Positions 31,798 through 45,900 of a DNA stretch of 64,000 bases are shown here, piece after piece. The stretch's first letter is position 1. Each line of letters starts with the position of its first letter. This DNA comes from Patiria pectinifera (Eukaryota > Echinodermata > Asteroidea > Valvatida > Asterinidae). Under the pieces are notes generated by a model that did not search any database, was not told where the DNA came from, and worked only from the letters and a program-made list of their open reading frames with translations. The translations under genes were made by a program, and so were the position numbers. The stretch spans positions 1,883,281 through 1,947,280 of the forward strand of contig CM057144.1 of NCBI GenBank assembly GCA_029964075.1. Direction: 5' to 3'.

Positions 31798-34100
31798 GTT
31801 GCGTAACTGATCGCTAGGGGTGTTGCAGCAATAAACATGGTCTCTATGTACAAATAATAATCCTCAACGGTTTTATCAAGCCTCCGCCTTCTTCATTAAA
31901 AAAAAAAGAAGATGTTTATGGTTCATTATTTACCTATACAAAAATCATAGCAAGAATGTTGTCATTTGTGTTTCTTTTGCAACAGGTAAATTTATGAACC
32001 ACTTTTTCATGGAATTGTAGAAAATGTTGGTGACCTGAAATGCCTGCTTGTATTTTATGACTAAAACATGCAAGACAAACAAAAAGAATGTTTTGAATTT
32101 TGCCAGTAGTATTTTAACAAAACTGTGTTTGTTGTATGGAGATGCCATTATAGATGTTGAGATATTGAGATAATTAATCATGATATGACCATATCTTGTC
32201 TTCTATCTTTGTATTATTGTCAAACATATGTACAAACGTTATTTTTGTACTAGTAAACTCAACAGTTGATCTTTCAAATACAGCCCCATTGTGTATATAC
32301 TGTATATTAAAGATGTTGTTTATGCCAAACTTTTTACAGCCGTTGGGCACGACTTTGTTTTTGAATAAAACATTCTGAACTGTTTCAAGTTCACTAGTAC
32401 ATTATTCATCTTTACGTCTGCAAATCACTGTCTTAATAATTATTTTCATTGTTTACGACAAGAAGTCTTTGAGTTGTGCACTGTGTGTGTATGATGGACT
32501 TTATTTTGAAGTTTATATAAAACATGCACAAAAGCTTTTTCAGTAAAAGGAATTTAAGTGGGCGTCTATAAACTGAAATGATTTGTCCTAGTATCTCTTT
32601 AATTTTTTTTGCAGAAAAACAGTCCAAAAGGAATGACATTCGCTGGAAACTTAAGTGAAATCCCTCCTTCCCTCTAAAAAATCGCATAGTTTTATTCAGT
32701 ACTTTTAGTTTACATACAACACCAACATTGCAGTAACTATGGGCCCATTTTGTTGGATTTTAGTCTTGTTTGGTTTTGGCAGTGGTGTCATGTCGACATA
32801 GTCAACGAGGTCAAAAGGACACATCCCCTTAATATTGAAATTTGCCTATCAATCAAATTATAACCAAAATGAACCAGGGCGTGAACCCGTCCCACAAAAT
32901 ACCCCACTCCTTATAAACCCTCTACTATTAACCCGCCCCCCAACGCAGGAAAGTTTAGCGGCGCAAATCTCTCGGAGTTACAGTGCGCCCCCTGTTGCTG
33001 AGCAATGTCCAACACCAGGAAATGATACCGATTTGGCAGACAGAAGGACGTTCGTCCTTGACCGAAATGCTCGATAAGGTAATGGACCTATTATGAGTTT
33101 TGAATAGCACTCAAACGCTATACAAATAGTTGTGTATTGTCTGGTGACAAATTTGATCCTATTTACTTCGCGTCCTGACTTTGTTTTGAGTTGTTTTTGT
33201 CGTACTTTTTGTTCGCAAACTGGCCACGCGTAAAATTACAAAACTGGCCGGGGGTGGGGGCGGGGGTGGGGGTGGGGAGGAGTATGACGTCATTAAAATT
33301 GGGAAGTAAACGGGGGATTCCCCAAATTATAAACTGGCGCGGTTTATAATAATTGTGCAATGTTTGTGCATAGGCTAGGCTAGGCACTGGCAGTGAAATA
33401 CAAGCAGAAAGATTCTGTACTGTGCTGAAATTTAAAACTTACATTTATAAACAATTTTTGAGTTTTGGGAATTTTTGGTTGGCACTTATTGCAGTTTTGG
33501 TTTGATATGAAAGATAACAAATTATGTGAAAGTCCTTGGCTTTTTAATATGCAGACAGACCAAGTTAAAAAGTAGGCCTAATAATTAATGAAAGTTTTTC
33601 GTCCCTGGCTGCTTGCAAATATATTGTCTTTTTATTTGTTTCCAACAAAATTGTACATGTTACGGCTCCTTTGGAAACATCAAAAGAGTCAAGCAAATCG
33701 AAGAATCCATCTGCCACCTTGGAAAATCCACCATTTTGGGGGGAAAAAGCAAGGGGGAAAAAAGGGTCTCGTTCTAAAGATTCAACTTGAACATCCCCCA
33801 ATTTGCTCCATGGTCTCTGATTGTGACCGCATTCACTGATTAGTGGTCTTTTTGGTTCATGAATAGCCTGCCAATTAGACCCGTGAACGTGGCGTTGTAT
33901 ACAACGCCACGTTCTTGTGTCATTTTGAACCTAGCGAAAATCGATCCGCCATACATAATTCCGTATGGGTGTTGATTACTCACTATCTAAATTAAATTTC
34001 CGATTGTTTGTTGTTGCTTTTTTGTGGTGCAATTCCCCAAAGAAAGACCCATAGACCCGTACGAACAACGGTTTTAATTTATTTTAAAACACAAAACAAA
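31798..34100. other. Intergenic, AT-rich, with a perfect palindrome
   Basis: No supported gene. Short plus-strand frames near 32835-33077 show no family signature. Includes the 30-bp palindrome at 33885-33914 and a G-rich GGGGTGGGGGCGGGG tract near 33250. Confidence 0.55.
33885..33914. repeat. 30-bp perfect palindrome
   Basis: GAACGTGGCGTTGTA followed immediately by its exact reverse complement. Confidence 0.9.
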
Positions 34101-34119
34101 ATGACCCCCCAACCGAGTC

Positions 34120-34350
34120 GGACAGATTGACTGCTGTGATTGACGTCACACCCCGACCCCGATTGCCAGCCGCACCACGCGATCGCTCGCTCACGCCATC
34201 ACTCACGCGCCGTACACCCAGTGTGCGCGCACGTGGCGGCGTGTGAGGAAGGACTTGAAACTTGGACTTGAAACTTGTCTAAAAAGCTGTGCGACAGTAA
34301 ACACGAAGACCAGTTACGAGAAACGCAATACGCAATAAAACAAAAAAGAA
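34120..34350 (+). promoter_or_regulatory. CpG-rich segment, candidate promoter/first exon of NLR gene
   Basis: A short CpG-rich island (CGATCGCTCGCTCACG, ACGCGCCGTACACC, GTGCGCGCACGTGGCGGCG) in AT-rich surroundings. The NLR coding exon starts just after a splice acceptor (TTCTGCTTCAG, ends 35533), so its transcript should begin upstream, and this is the best candidate. A Lys-rich 88-codon frame from 34352 has no recognisable features and is not called as a gene. Confidence 0.4.
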
Positions 34351-34734
34351 AATGGCGCAAGAGACTTTAATGGAAACCGAAAAAACAAAAAAAACCTTAA
34401 AAGGACTTAAAAAAATTTTTTCAGAATTTAAATTTTTGCAAAGACAGATTGCAAAACAGTTTCATTGTCAGATAGAGTTTCACAGGTGTAAGAGAGGGAG
34501 TCAGAGGGACAATTTCGCAGGTTCAGAACACAATTTCGCCAGGTTCAAAATGAATGCCCTACCTGCCAATATGACTGGTCAGAAAGTTCCCACCCATTTT
34601 TCACCATTGCAGCTCTGAAGTGCATTGCATGCGCTATGCGGCATCTCTCTCTGTTTTTCTTTGGTTTTTTGGCATGACTGCGAGCTGAATGGAAAGTTCC
34701 GGTGAAATCAGATTAATTGGTTTGAAAAAATTTA

Positions 34735-35260
34735 GGTTAAAGGGAAAATACAACATTTGCAAACATCAAAAAAATAAAACTACCAAATCATTTTGAAATA
34801 CCTTGCTGGACTGTTAGTGAATGACAGTGTAAAGCATCCTGTAAAATCATGGCACCTGGTATACTGTCATTTTCAAGAAAAGTGGTATTTTTGTATCAAT
34901 TTCCAATGCTGGTCGGCCGACCAGCGTTGGAAAAAACTGGCTTTTTTTCAAATACTGGCCCAAATTGACCGCGCACTTGTTTGCAATCGATTACACACCT
35001 ATGAACGGGTACAAGCCAGCTAGATTGGTTCCCTGACCTTACAATTCCCCAATGTATGTAAACTGCTCTGTTTCTTCTTATATGGAGTCGGGGAACCAGA
35101 CTACAGGAAAATGATTGTTTTTCTTGGTTTTTATAACATTTTCGAACCCAAAACCTCAAATAAGTTAGTGTAACTATATTTGCTATATATTTCCAACCCC
35201 CCAATTCCATCCATTTCTGAAAATTACAGCAAAAGCAAATGATGTATATTCCCTTTAACC
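34735..35260. mobile_element. TIR element family A, full-length copy
   Basis: The left end GGTTAAAGGGAAAATACAAC and right end GTATATTCCCTTTAACC form inverted repeats of about 26 bp (a few mismatches). A 526-bp non-coding element very similar to 48252-48670 and, in reverse, to 4719-5222. Confidence 0.75.
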
Positions 35261-35544
35261 GGAGTTTGAAATCTCTGATTTCTCTCACCACTACAATAAA
35301 GCTTATTGGGCCATGCATTAACCTATGGACAGATATGCCTATAGATACAGATGTTTGCCAATTGTCAAGTACATGTAGGGGCAAAGGTCAAAATGAAGAC
35401 AAACTGATAAAAAATGACCAACTGCCATTCAGTGAATAAACACACAAGGGTCGTCATTAAGAATACACCGTGAATTTCCTTGAAAGCCTAAATGACCGGG
35501 GCTTTTTTTGTCATGGGTTAATTTCTGCTTCAGATTCAGCAAAA

Positions 35545-38500
35545 ATGGCAGAGCAAGATGCTGGAAAAAACCAAGGGAGTACGATGTCATCGTGTGAGCC
35601 ACACGGACAGACGAGTGATGGCAAAAAAATGGAAGAACTTATTACAGAAAGGCAATCAGAGAGTCAGGACCAGACATCAGGTAAGACCAAACGTGCCGTA
35701 AACAAAGAGATCATACAAACATGGCCCGATAACCATGATAACAGGTGACTTTAACGAGACCAGACACTAGTACACGTAGCCCGACTGCATCTGGCCGTAC
35801 AGTACTATTACAAGCTCTGTAGTACGGCCAGACGCCCAATGCTCCCCTAAACGCTGAACTCTGATGTAGCGATTTAGCTACCGATTTTGATCAAGATTAT
35901 CTTCTCATCCAGGACAGAAATTTCCAAAGTTAAGGTTCTTAGTCGTAGAGGAACTCATACCTTTTTGAAAAAACGTTCTTTTAACTAAAAATCTTCATCC
36001 ATCTGGCCAAAAGACGACTTTCAGTCATCATCTCCTACGAATATCATTCCGAAAATGTTCCTCCATGCGATTTCAAAATGGTGGCCAATTTTTAGTTAAA
36101 AGAACGTTGTTTTTTTCAAAAGGTACACATTCCTAATTTAAAGAGAGTTTACAGGGGATCAGGCAAATTTTTTTTTTTTAAATCTGCTTCCTGTTTTCCT
36201 GCCTACCCTATTCTGACAGCCCCTACCATAATTTTTTATGGGAAAATGAGAAGGAAAAAAACACCCAAAACCATATGTTTTTACCTTTTTTTAACTGTGA
36301 TTACTCGTGAAAGTCTCCATATAAAACACAAAAACAATTGGCCAAAAAACCCCCAAACCCTGTACCTACCCTAGTTTTGAATGCCATGTAATCAGAAGAG
36401 GAAACGTAATGTCAGTGCTTTTTAACAAATTCTTTTTTTATATAATTGGTACATTTTCAACTTGTATGCTTATATTTTGACCCCAAAACCTCAATTGCTT
36501 TTTCCTTTTTTGGACGTCAAACTAGAATGTCTTGCCTAACTGTCTGTTTCCTTTTGTTTTGACAAAATTGCAGAATTTCAGCCATCGGTCCCGTTTCGAG
36601 AAAAGACAACGATAAGAGGCTCTGGAAACATTGTTGTAAAGAATTCTTCTGGTACCGTCATCAACGTATATCAGTGCCCTCACAATGCAACAGGTGAATT
36701 ATCCTTAATTAAACCCATAGTTCATTGGTGTGTTTATTTGGCAATCAAATTTTGGAGAATGTTTGTATTTCTCTGTGTTTTTCAAACTTCAAAGGTATCT
36801 ATTCTCTTTTAATCACCTCACAACAAATCAAATTTTGGAGAATGTATGTATTTCTCTGTGGTTTTCAAACTTGAAAGGTTTCTATTCTCTTTTAATCGCC
36901 TCACAACTTGTCTGGGGTTGGATCAGATTGTGTTTCTAAGGTTAATCGCAAAAGTAACCTACCAAAGTAATTATTAAACAGTTTAAAGATAGTTCTGCAT
37001 GGTACTATATAAATATCATGAAACTATTCTGTCTGGCTTGCCGTCATTGAGAAGAAGTAAAAAATAATGTACGTGATTTCCAACGATCAGGGAATTGACT
37101 GATTTCTTAGGCAAAGCCTGCTATTGACGAAATACTGTTTTGTGGTCCAAAGGTTATGCATAGTTTTTCACTTGTTTTTTTCGAAAAGTTTAATATCCAC
37201 TGATCTGAAAGTTCAACAAGTTAGGTTTTGATAATTCTTTCCTTGGAGTTTGAGTGGTGTTAGTATTGGAAACTGACAAAATGCATGAAAAACAAATGTT
37301 CTTTATGCCTGAAAGAGGCTCAACAACGTCCCCAAAAGATTCTACCCCATTAATAAACACAGGGTAAGTTCAACTGACTAGTCCTAAAACAGTCAAGCAA
37401 TTGTATTTTAATTACTGGTCATTTAATCATGAACATGACGTTCATATCTTTATATTGATATTCCTTTATATCTAGAGTGCAGTGATGTTCAAGCCCCAGA
37501 TGCTGCTGATAGCTGCGAAGTGGCACTGAAGACGCACTACAGGAGCACGGGCAGCTATGTGCAGATGATCCCATGGATCGACGACGACAAGAAACACATA
37601 ATGGACATCTACACCAAGCTACAGCTAGAAACGGAAAGCTACAGTGGTAAAATACTTGAATCGTATGATGACATCTTTCTCTTAAAAACAAGGGAGGGTG
37701 ACGCAGTAGACATAGCTGTTTTGAATGGGTTGGCCGGGAGGGGGAAATCCACGCTCTTTGACAAGATGGTGTATGACTGGGCAGTCGGCTCGAGTCGAGC
37801 ACTGCGAAGATTTAAGCTTGTCTTCCTGTTGAAAATGCATGCACTGGAGCAGAGCTCGGACCTCATTGACGCAGTCTTTGACCAGCTCTTGGCCAAAGAC
37901 ACGGGTGTGGTCAAGCACGCTCTGGAAGCATTTGTCAAGGAGAATCCTGGCAAGGTTCTCGTTCTCTTAGATGGCTTCGATGAGTTCATGACCGCCTCCC
38001 TTTGTCCGTCCGCATTTGGGTCCATCCTCGGAATCCTAAGACGTGAAGTGTTCAGGGGCTGTAGTGTTCTGGTCAGCACCCGCCCCTCGCACTTTCACAG
38101 ATTGGTAACAAGACAACTTGTCGAAGATCCATTCACATATGTCAGGGTCTTGGGGTTCAATGAAAACGACATCAGTGAGTACGTCAAGAAATTCCACTGT
38201 GACAAAGAGGAGGTGGCAAAGGGGCTTCTGGAAGCTATCAACTCATCCAGCCTCCTTGCTAATCTGGCGAAGAGTCCAATGTTGCTACTCCTGATGTGTT
38301 TGCTTTGGAGACAAGATTCCACACTCCCTGACACAATGTCACGCCTGTACAATCAGGCATCCAAATACATCTTCAAAAGAAAAGGGGATATGTCACAAGA
38401 AGAGATAGCAAGTGTTATGATTGAAATTGGCAAGGTTGGTTTGCGTGGACTTCTCTCTCCCCGCCAAGTGCTCTCTTTTAAAGAAAGCGACTTCGAGAAA

Positions 38501-39961
38501 AGTGTCCTTGACTTGGCAATCAAAGCAGGTATTCTGACCAGGCAGAGAGTCCTGAAGGGGATGGAATCTCACAACAGTTTGCAGTTTATTCATAAGACCT
38601 TGCAGGAATTTGCTGCTGGAAGCTACCTGCAGAGTCTGTTCACAACAGACAAGGGTGAATTTGAGAGGATTGTGAAAGAAATTGTGCCAAAGGGGCCTGA
38701 GGGTTTGGGGTATCTTTTGCGCTTCTGTTGCGGGGACAATGAGGCATGCACCTACAGGATTCTTGAGATATTTCAGGAGAGTTGTCAGAAGTACTTGTCA
38801 TTTGACTCGAGGCTTGGTCAGTTGGCACTTCATTGTTATTTTGAGAGTCAGTCAAGTGGTTTGCCTCCGAGCGACCTCATACATTCATTTATAACATCAG
38901 ACATTATCATTCGGGATCTCGACAGTGATTGCTTTAACTCAATCACCTATTTCCTGAAACGTGTCGCTTCCCAGACAAAGGACAGCGGCAATGCCTTCCT
39001 TGCCAAAGTCAAGAAGTTTCATGCCACGCAGTCTGCCTTGGTGCGTTGCGGTGAAGACTTAGCTGTTGCCATGAGCGCAATGACAAATCTTTACTATGTC
39101 TGCTTGAAGGATAAGTGGTCCAAGTGGGGTTTTTCACAAAGCGTCGTCCTGGACGGGAAAGCAGAATCCTGGTGCATTCACTTGAGACAGGTGAAAAGCC
39201 TTCAGAGACTTAACTTGTGTCGATGTTCCCTGAAGGGACAGGACATCAGGCATGTCGCTGAATCACTTGGGGATCTACCCAACTTGGTCGAATTGAACAT
39301 TTCGTTCAATGACCTTGGCGGTACAGCAGAAGTATGGTGCACGCCTTTAAGGCATGGGCAGTGCCTCAAGAGGATTGACTTGAGTCGTTGCTGTTTGACA
39401 GGACATGACGTCCAGCATGTTGCTGAATCACTTGGGGATCTACCCAACTTGCTTGAATTGGATCTTTCTGATAATGACCTGGGTGGCACAGCAGAATCAT
39501 GGTGCGTGCATTTGACGCAGTTGCAGCGACTGCGGCTCCTTAACTTGCGGCATTGCTCATTGATTGCACAGGACGTTAACCACGTCGCAGAGTCACTCAG
39601 GGACCTACCCGACTTGGTTGAACTGATCCTATCAGATAATGACCTTGGCGGTACGGCAGCATTATGGTGCGTGCCTTTGAAGCAGCTGCGGCAACTGCGG
39701 CAGCTGAACTTGCGTCACTGCTCGCTGATCGCGCAGGACATCAAGCATGTTGCTGAGTCGCTGCCTGGCTTGGTTGCGTTGATTCTCTCTGATAATGACC
39801 TGGGTGGTACAGCAGGCTCACTGTCCATGCATCTCAAGCAGCTGCCAAGTCTTAAGAAGCTGAACCTCATGTTCTGTAACCTGTCAGAGGAAGATAAGAA
39901 ACAGATCACTGAGTCACTGAGCGATCTGTCTGACAATAATGGGTTAGTCATCAACTTCTGA
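35545..39961 (+). CDS. NACHT-LRR (NLR-type) receptor, three coding exons
   Basis: Exons 35545-35680, 36574-36693 and 37476-39961 join in phase 1 at both introns to give 913 aa. Residues 1-45 are polar. Exon 2 (about 46-85) encodes a short beta-prone motif, RGSGNIVVKNSSGTVINVYQ. NACHT: Walker A GLAGRGKST at about 170-178, Walker B VLVLLDGFDEF at about 247-256, sensor-type STRPSHF after it, then winged/helical regions. From about residue 655 come at least four 55-residue double LRR units of the ribonuclease-inhibitor type (LNL..CSL..QDI.HVAESL.DLP.LVEL.LS.NDLGGTA), ending in a partial unit. NLRs are cytosolic sensors that oligomerise through NACHT on ligand detection. No CARD, DEATH or PYD domain is visible, so signalling output is unclear. 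The architecture is closest to NLRC3-like invertebrate receptors. Confidence 0.9.
36743..36908. repeat. 83-bp tandem duplication in NLR intron 2
   Basis: Two direct copies starting AATCAAATTTTGGAGAATGT, with few differences between them. Confidence 0.85.
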
Positions 39962-42900
39962 AGACACTTGCCTTGGCAGGAAAGCATAATTCTGACAAAA
40001 GTGTGGTTGAATCTGAAGGCCTGTTTGAATGGTACGGTATGTGCAATATATAAAATATTTTCAACACAGTAAGATAATTTCGTGGCCATAAAATTGACAG
40101 GGACATCCCCTTCTATTTGAAGAATTTCTTCAGGTTACTTGTATAAACAATAGCTTCTCACATGTCCTAACTTGGTACACCAGTGGTTCTTTTATGTACA
40201 TGTATGTATTTTTTTCATGAGCGTCGCCAGTATTCCCAAATTCCTTGAGCTTTTGTTAGCATATTCACAATTTATCATTGTTTCGAGGGTGGGCGGGGGA
40301 CATTTACCCACCCCACCCCCTTTCACACCCCTGCAGATGCCTATTTTGTTAAATGTGTATTAAATTTATAGCAAATATGACTTCACAACTCTTTTTCTTT
40401 TCTTTTTTCCTTTTTTGTTGTTCTTTTTTCTTTTTTTTTGCTTTTGGAATACAGCCCCCCCCCACCCCATCGTGGCGACGCCCATGATTGTCTCGCACAA
40501 GTAATGTGTAAAAAACCTTCATGATAATTAATACGCTTTGCAGATATTCTTGAAGTTTAAGAGCGGTTATGAAGTCAATCACAAGTCAAACCACACACCA
40601 GGTCACAGGTAACTAGGGGTGAACAATTATGTAAAGAAGTAACAAGCACAAAGAACACAGAGATTGTAGTCGGCTGTGCATGTGTCGGCTTCAATGGCGA
40701 CCTTTTTACCAGAAATCCCCTGAAAGCTTGTCAATAAAGGTTGGCATTAATTATTGATATTTAATTGAGACAGAGCTAAACTTGGACTGCTCGTTAACAA
40801 ATTGCAGAGGAAAGGCCGGTTGGTACTTCATGCGAATATAGATGCAATGCGTTTTTGATGTTACGAAGCATTTGCTGCGAAATTCGCCGGAGTTGAAATG
40901 TGTTCAACTTTTGCGAATTTGCAGCGCGATAAACTTGCCCCTAGGTCAGAAGTTTGCATTCGCATTCGCATCGTGAATGAACCGGCCTAACTATTATTAC
41001 TTGTCATGGTTCTGTTCTCTTTAATTAACACATGACGACTTGATTGATTTGTGATTACTTCTGTATGATCTGATTACAAATCTTTCTTGAAGAAAAGTTT
41101 ATCCAAACGATAGCAGAAATTCTTTAATTTCACAGACTGTGAAGTCATGTAGCGGATGATTTAGGGTGTAATCATGTATAGAGTCAGTTGTTTTTTGTAT
41201 TGTTTAAAAGTGCAATTGTGGAAAGTATTTATTACATGTTTATTTCTGTACATACCTGTACATGGACATCTATTATAGATTTTCACAAGTTCACGAACGT
41301 CCAATAAATATTGTGTATTATATTTATGCATTCCGCACATTCCGATGTATACGCAAACACTGAATATTTGTTTTAACTGTAAAAGGAATTAAAGATTAAA
41401 AAAAAAATCCACAAGAATTTAAATTTTTCATCAATCTCTGAAAGCATAAATCTGTTTGCAAACAACCAAAATCTAACGGCTAATATGATACATATTTGTT
41501 TTTAAAATTTTACTCCAGTATTACATTATTTGTTTGTGTGTAAAAAAAATAATAATGACTCAACAAACATCTGAGACACCGAGGCTGTAATAATTAATTA
41601 TCATTCTTTGAATTTAAATGTGAAGATCCAATGAATGTATTATTTATTTGACCATGAAGCTTGTGATAGAAAACAAATGATTAAGAAAAATTAAATCATT
41701 TTTATTGACCTTGTTTTTGTACTATTTTCGAGGCCTTACATATTTCATGCAACTATATCATGTCCATAAATTATTAAACTCTTGCTTACATAGCGTTCAG
41801 ACTAAAGTACCTGAGCCTTTTTTCCACTCTGCCTACTTTTACTGTATACTGAGACAGCACTGTAAGTGAATAAAATTATTATTACCTTATGCACATTATG
41901 CAAATGACTGTGACTGTATTAATCCTCCCCTTATTCATTATTAGCTCCGCCCCTGTCTTCAACAGAACATAAGTCAAACACTGATCACGATAAAAGCCGA
42001 ATTATCTTTATAAAATGTTAAATCATACTGAAAGACAGCCCCCAACTCTGTTTTTATTTATCTGCCCATGCTGAATTCTTTTCACCCAATCATGAGAGTT
42101 GTTGTTTTATAAGCAAAGACTTACATCAGATAATAATTCCGCGGTCCACTTTTGAGGCCTTATATTAATTTTATTAATGGTATCTCAGTAAAACTATCCT
42201 TCACCATCCCATCCTGGGAGCGTCAATCATCACTAAGGAATTAGGGCCAGAACCTCCCCCCCCCCTATAATTTTTTTTCTTTAAATCCAAAAGTTCAAAA
42301 GATGAATCGAGATTCGTATCACTTGTGCTGCACTTTTTGGACGTAAATCATTGCATAAAGTATGCAGCAGTACCGTCGTCCAATCAAAGTGGATGGATGC
42401 ACGGGCTGCGCGTCTCGAAGTCTAACATCTGACCAATCACAAACACTCTCTCATACGTCACTGCCCTCTGCGCTGCTTGAGCTACATTATTTCAAAGTAG
42501 TACCACGATTTTTTCGAAATGTAAAGATTTTTTTTATAACTCCAGATGTATATCCAATAAATCTTTATAATTTCTTGAAGAACTATTTGGGTGCGGTATT
42601 TTAATATTTGTACTTTATTTGTTTTCGTCAAATTTAGAAGATCAGCTAGAAAAGGGTCAAAGCGGAGGAATATGTTTTGAGCAATGCGGTTTGAGAAATC
42701 CTGTAGCTTTGTGTACAAACTCAAACCTGCGATTTATTTACAGTTTAGTCATTACGCAGTTGAGATTCACACAAGGGGCATCTGTAGACTTACGTGTGCA
42801 CACCTTTGGCGCGGCTCGCACTCAATTTTGAGATAATTCTGGCGAAATTTACTGAACATAGGCCTACGGGAACATTTCTCCACCAAAACTCTCGACTACT

Positions 42901-45900
42901 TTGTCTTCCACTGAGTAAGTACGACCGGCCTGGAGTGATATGGAATTTACGCACAATAACAGTCACGGAATTGACCTCGTCGGCCATGTTTCATTTTGGA
43001 CTGAAGTCAGTGACTCGACTCTCCGAGTTGTGCTTGGAATTTTGTCATCCTTCGAAAAAACTACAATATCCTGAAACTTCATCTTCCAAGTTTGTGAGGT
43101 TCACTAGTGCATAAAATAACTGAACTGGAGTCATGAACTGTACAGTCGGCCTACTGAACTCTTTTTATTTTTAAATGACCAGCAAACAAGAGGATTTAAT
43201 GTCTGTGCATGTGTTGAATTTATTTTGTGGGAGGATTCGTCGAATTGTGGTGAGTCTCCATCGTCATGGGTAAGTCTGTAAAACAAACTGTGGAAAGAAT
43301 GTTGCAACCTGACGCTGCTTTTTTTCTTCATATATCATCTCAATGAAGGTCAGTAATTGAAAATGATGATAAGACAGGAATCTGGGACTGAGAAACATTT
43401 CCAATTTTGTTAGGAAATACTTTGAAACTTTTCTTGACTTTCTTTGGACTTTGTATACACAACCGCTGAGCATGCTGAGTAGCGTCAGGTTGCAACATTC
43501 TTTCCCAATTCATGAATAACGAAATGATTGATAATTGAAGCATTTAAGCACAAACTTTAACAGGCCTGGTCAACTCGTACCTTCGCCTGAGCCAACTCGT
43601 ATCTTCGGCAATTTTTTTTTCATGTCAGGATAACTCGTATAATGTCACGAAGTCAACTCGCATTCAGTTGTCCTACCGCCAAGTGTTCTAAATAAATTGC
43701 ACGTTTTCTACCATATGTTTGCGTGGCTGAGTTTCCAAGCAAATTCAACTTTCAATATTTTTAAATTGCAAGTATACCACTGACTCTGTGTACTTTGAAT
43801 GAAACCATTGTGTACAATTCACGAATCCCAATATCCAAGCGTACTCAAGAAATTTGCATATGAATAAGATGGCGCGTGCCTGAAGACGCCAGACGCGGGC
43901 CTCCCATTGTATTCACCGTAATTTGCATACAACGGTATGCAGACAGGTGTGATATACGCGCGTTGTGTAAATAGAAAGCCTCTTTTCTAAGATAAAAGTT
44001 AATTGAAATTCAGTTTGGTAAATTATTTAAACACTCTTATATGTCGGTCTTGAGTCAAAGTGTATGACCAAATGTGAAATACATGTAAAAAGATTTCTTG
44101 TTTTCAATGTATGTTAAATTCGGCCAAATTTTGTAAATAACCAGTAATCAGCAAAAAGAGAAAAAATACCTCGCATGGTTCTGTAAAATCGGCTGAATTC
44201 GGTGATTAATGTGAATTCGGTTGCATTAAAAAAATGACATTAAAAAACCCGGCTTCTTCCGGCTTCATTCGGTTTCATTCGGCAACTATTAATAGTATTG
44301 GATCCTTGAATAATTCCCTTCAATGCACTGTAAAAAAAAAAAACACAAAAAAACCAAAACAACGGCTGTATTTGGTAATTCGGGTATGGATGAGCAGCAA
44401 AAGTATGATGACACTCTCGATCTATTGCTTGTAGCTTCGACGAATCTGTATGTAAAAGTAGCAATTGTGTAGAAATTGTAAAGATCGTTAAATGTTCACA
44501 TAATTATAAAAGGATGATAGCTCTGGTTGAGACATATCCAGCTGGCAGTGGAGGCAGATATCATCCTTTTATTCTCATGTGACCTTTTTCCCCACTTAAA
44601 GTCACATGCATTTTTTTCTCGCATGTCCAAAATATTGTCAATCATTGTAAACTGATTCATGACTAATATGTGAGTCCGATTAACAAAGATTGGTAGTAGG
44701 GTGCGATGTGTTTATTTTTTTAATCACTGTTCAACAATTATGAGACAAGGCGTATTTAAAAAATATCACGATCCGAACGCTTTGGGACGCTTTTTGTGTC
44801 CGGTGTATAATTGGAGTAAAATAGGGACATGGTTGTGAAACATCATTGCATTGTAAGTTTATAAACAGTAGCACGACAATGTTACGTATAAATTGACACT
44901 AAACCATATTGTGAGTACATGTAATTAATTAACTCGATTGTGATCTAATTCAGAATTATACCTGCTGTGTACGAGACTGTAATATATGGATCTGTGTGCA
45001 TGTACATGTACACGTATGTGGTTCATTCTTCCCACGTAGGCCTATATGTGCTGGACTGAATCAACCGTAATTGAATAAACAATTTGTAAGTCGTGTGACT
45101 TGGTTGCATGCAATTTTTCTCCCATAATTTTGTTTTCAGTAGTTCTTTCACATCTTGTATTTTTCCTCTTCAGTTCATGTAAGACTGGTCACTTAGGATC
45201 AGCACACTGTTTTTTTTGGAGGACTTACTTTGTCAGTCGCCATGCCACTTTCGATAAGTCGAGTCCGTATCTGTTTTTTTTTCTCTCAAAGATTTCGACT
45301 TTCTAGATCATAAATAGAACGAAGTGGCATGATCATGCCCTTTTATAGTTGGCCACGCCACGCATGTACATTGAACATACATGTAATACATATATGGTTT
45401 CTGAAAATATATGCCTTCATTTTTCTCTCTAAAAATATTGTTAAATAGGGGTGGGGGATAGAGCAACTGGGTATTATTTTAGAAGTCTTTGCATAGCGGC
45501 ATCTCATTAAAAAAAGTTCAAGAGAGGACAAAGTTTATCGCCGACGGATTTGATTTGGTGGGTGTGAATTATAAACATCGCCCTCTATTGACGAAGGTCA
45601 ATGACCAACACAAGGAAGTCATTGGAAAACGAGACGCGTCGTTTAATAACATCACGGTTTGTGATTTCTCCTATTTTTACAGCATTTTTGGCTTAAAATA
45701 ACGCTCTAACATATCACTAATGGAAGTGCATGACCAGGTTACAACTTGGATGCATTAACGGGTAAGTCCTGATGTTGTTTTGTAAGTATTTTCTCGCTCG
45801 AACTCGAAGTTGGGGTCATGATCATAGACCTGTAGACGGCAATGGTACTGGTGCCGACCCGATCATCCGATGCATTGATACTGTAGTAAAACTCAAGCTC

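Noticed and set aside
34352..34618. 88-codon Lys-rich frame after a CpG-rich segment
   Set aside because: AT-driven Lys/Phe composition and no motif; more likely part of a 5' UTR or intron of the NLR transcript.
42794..43114. 106-codon plus-strand frame
   Set aside because: No domain, hydrophobic pattern or splice context that would support a gene.
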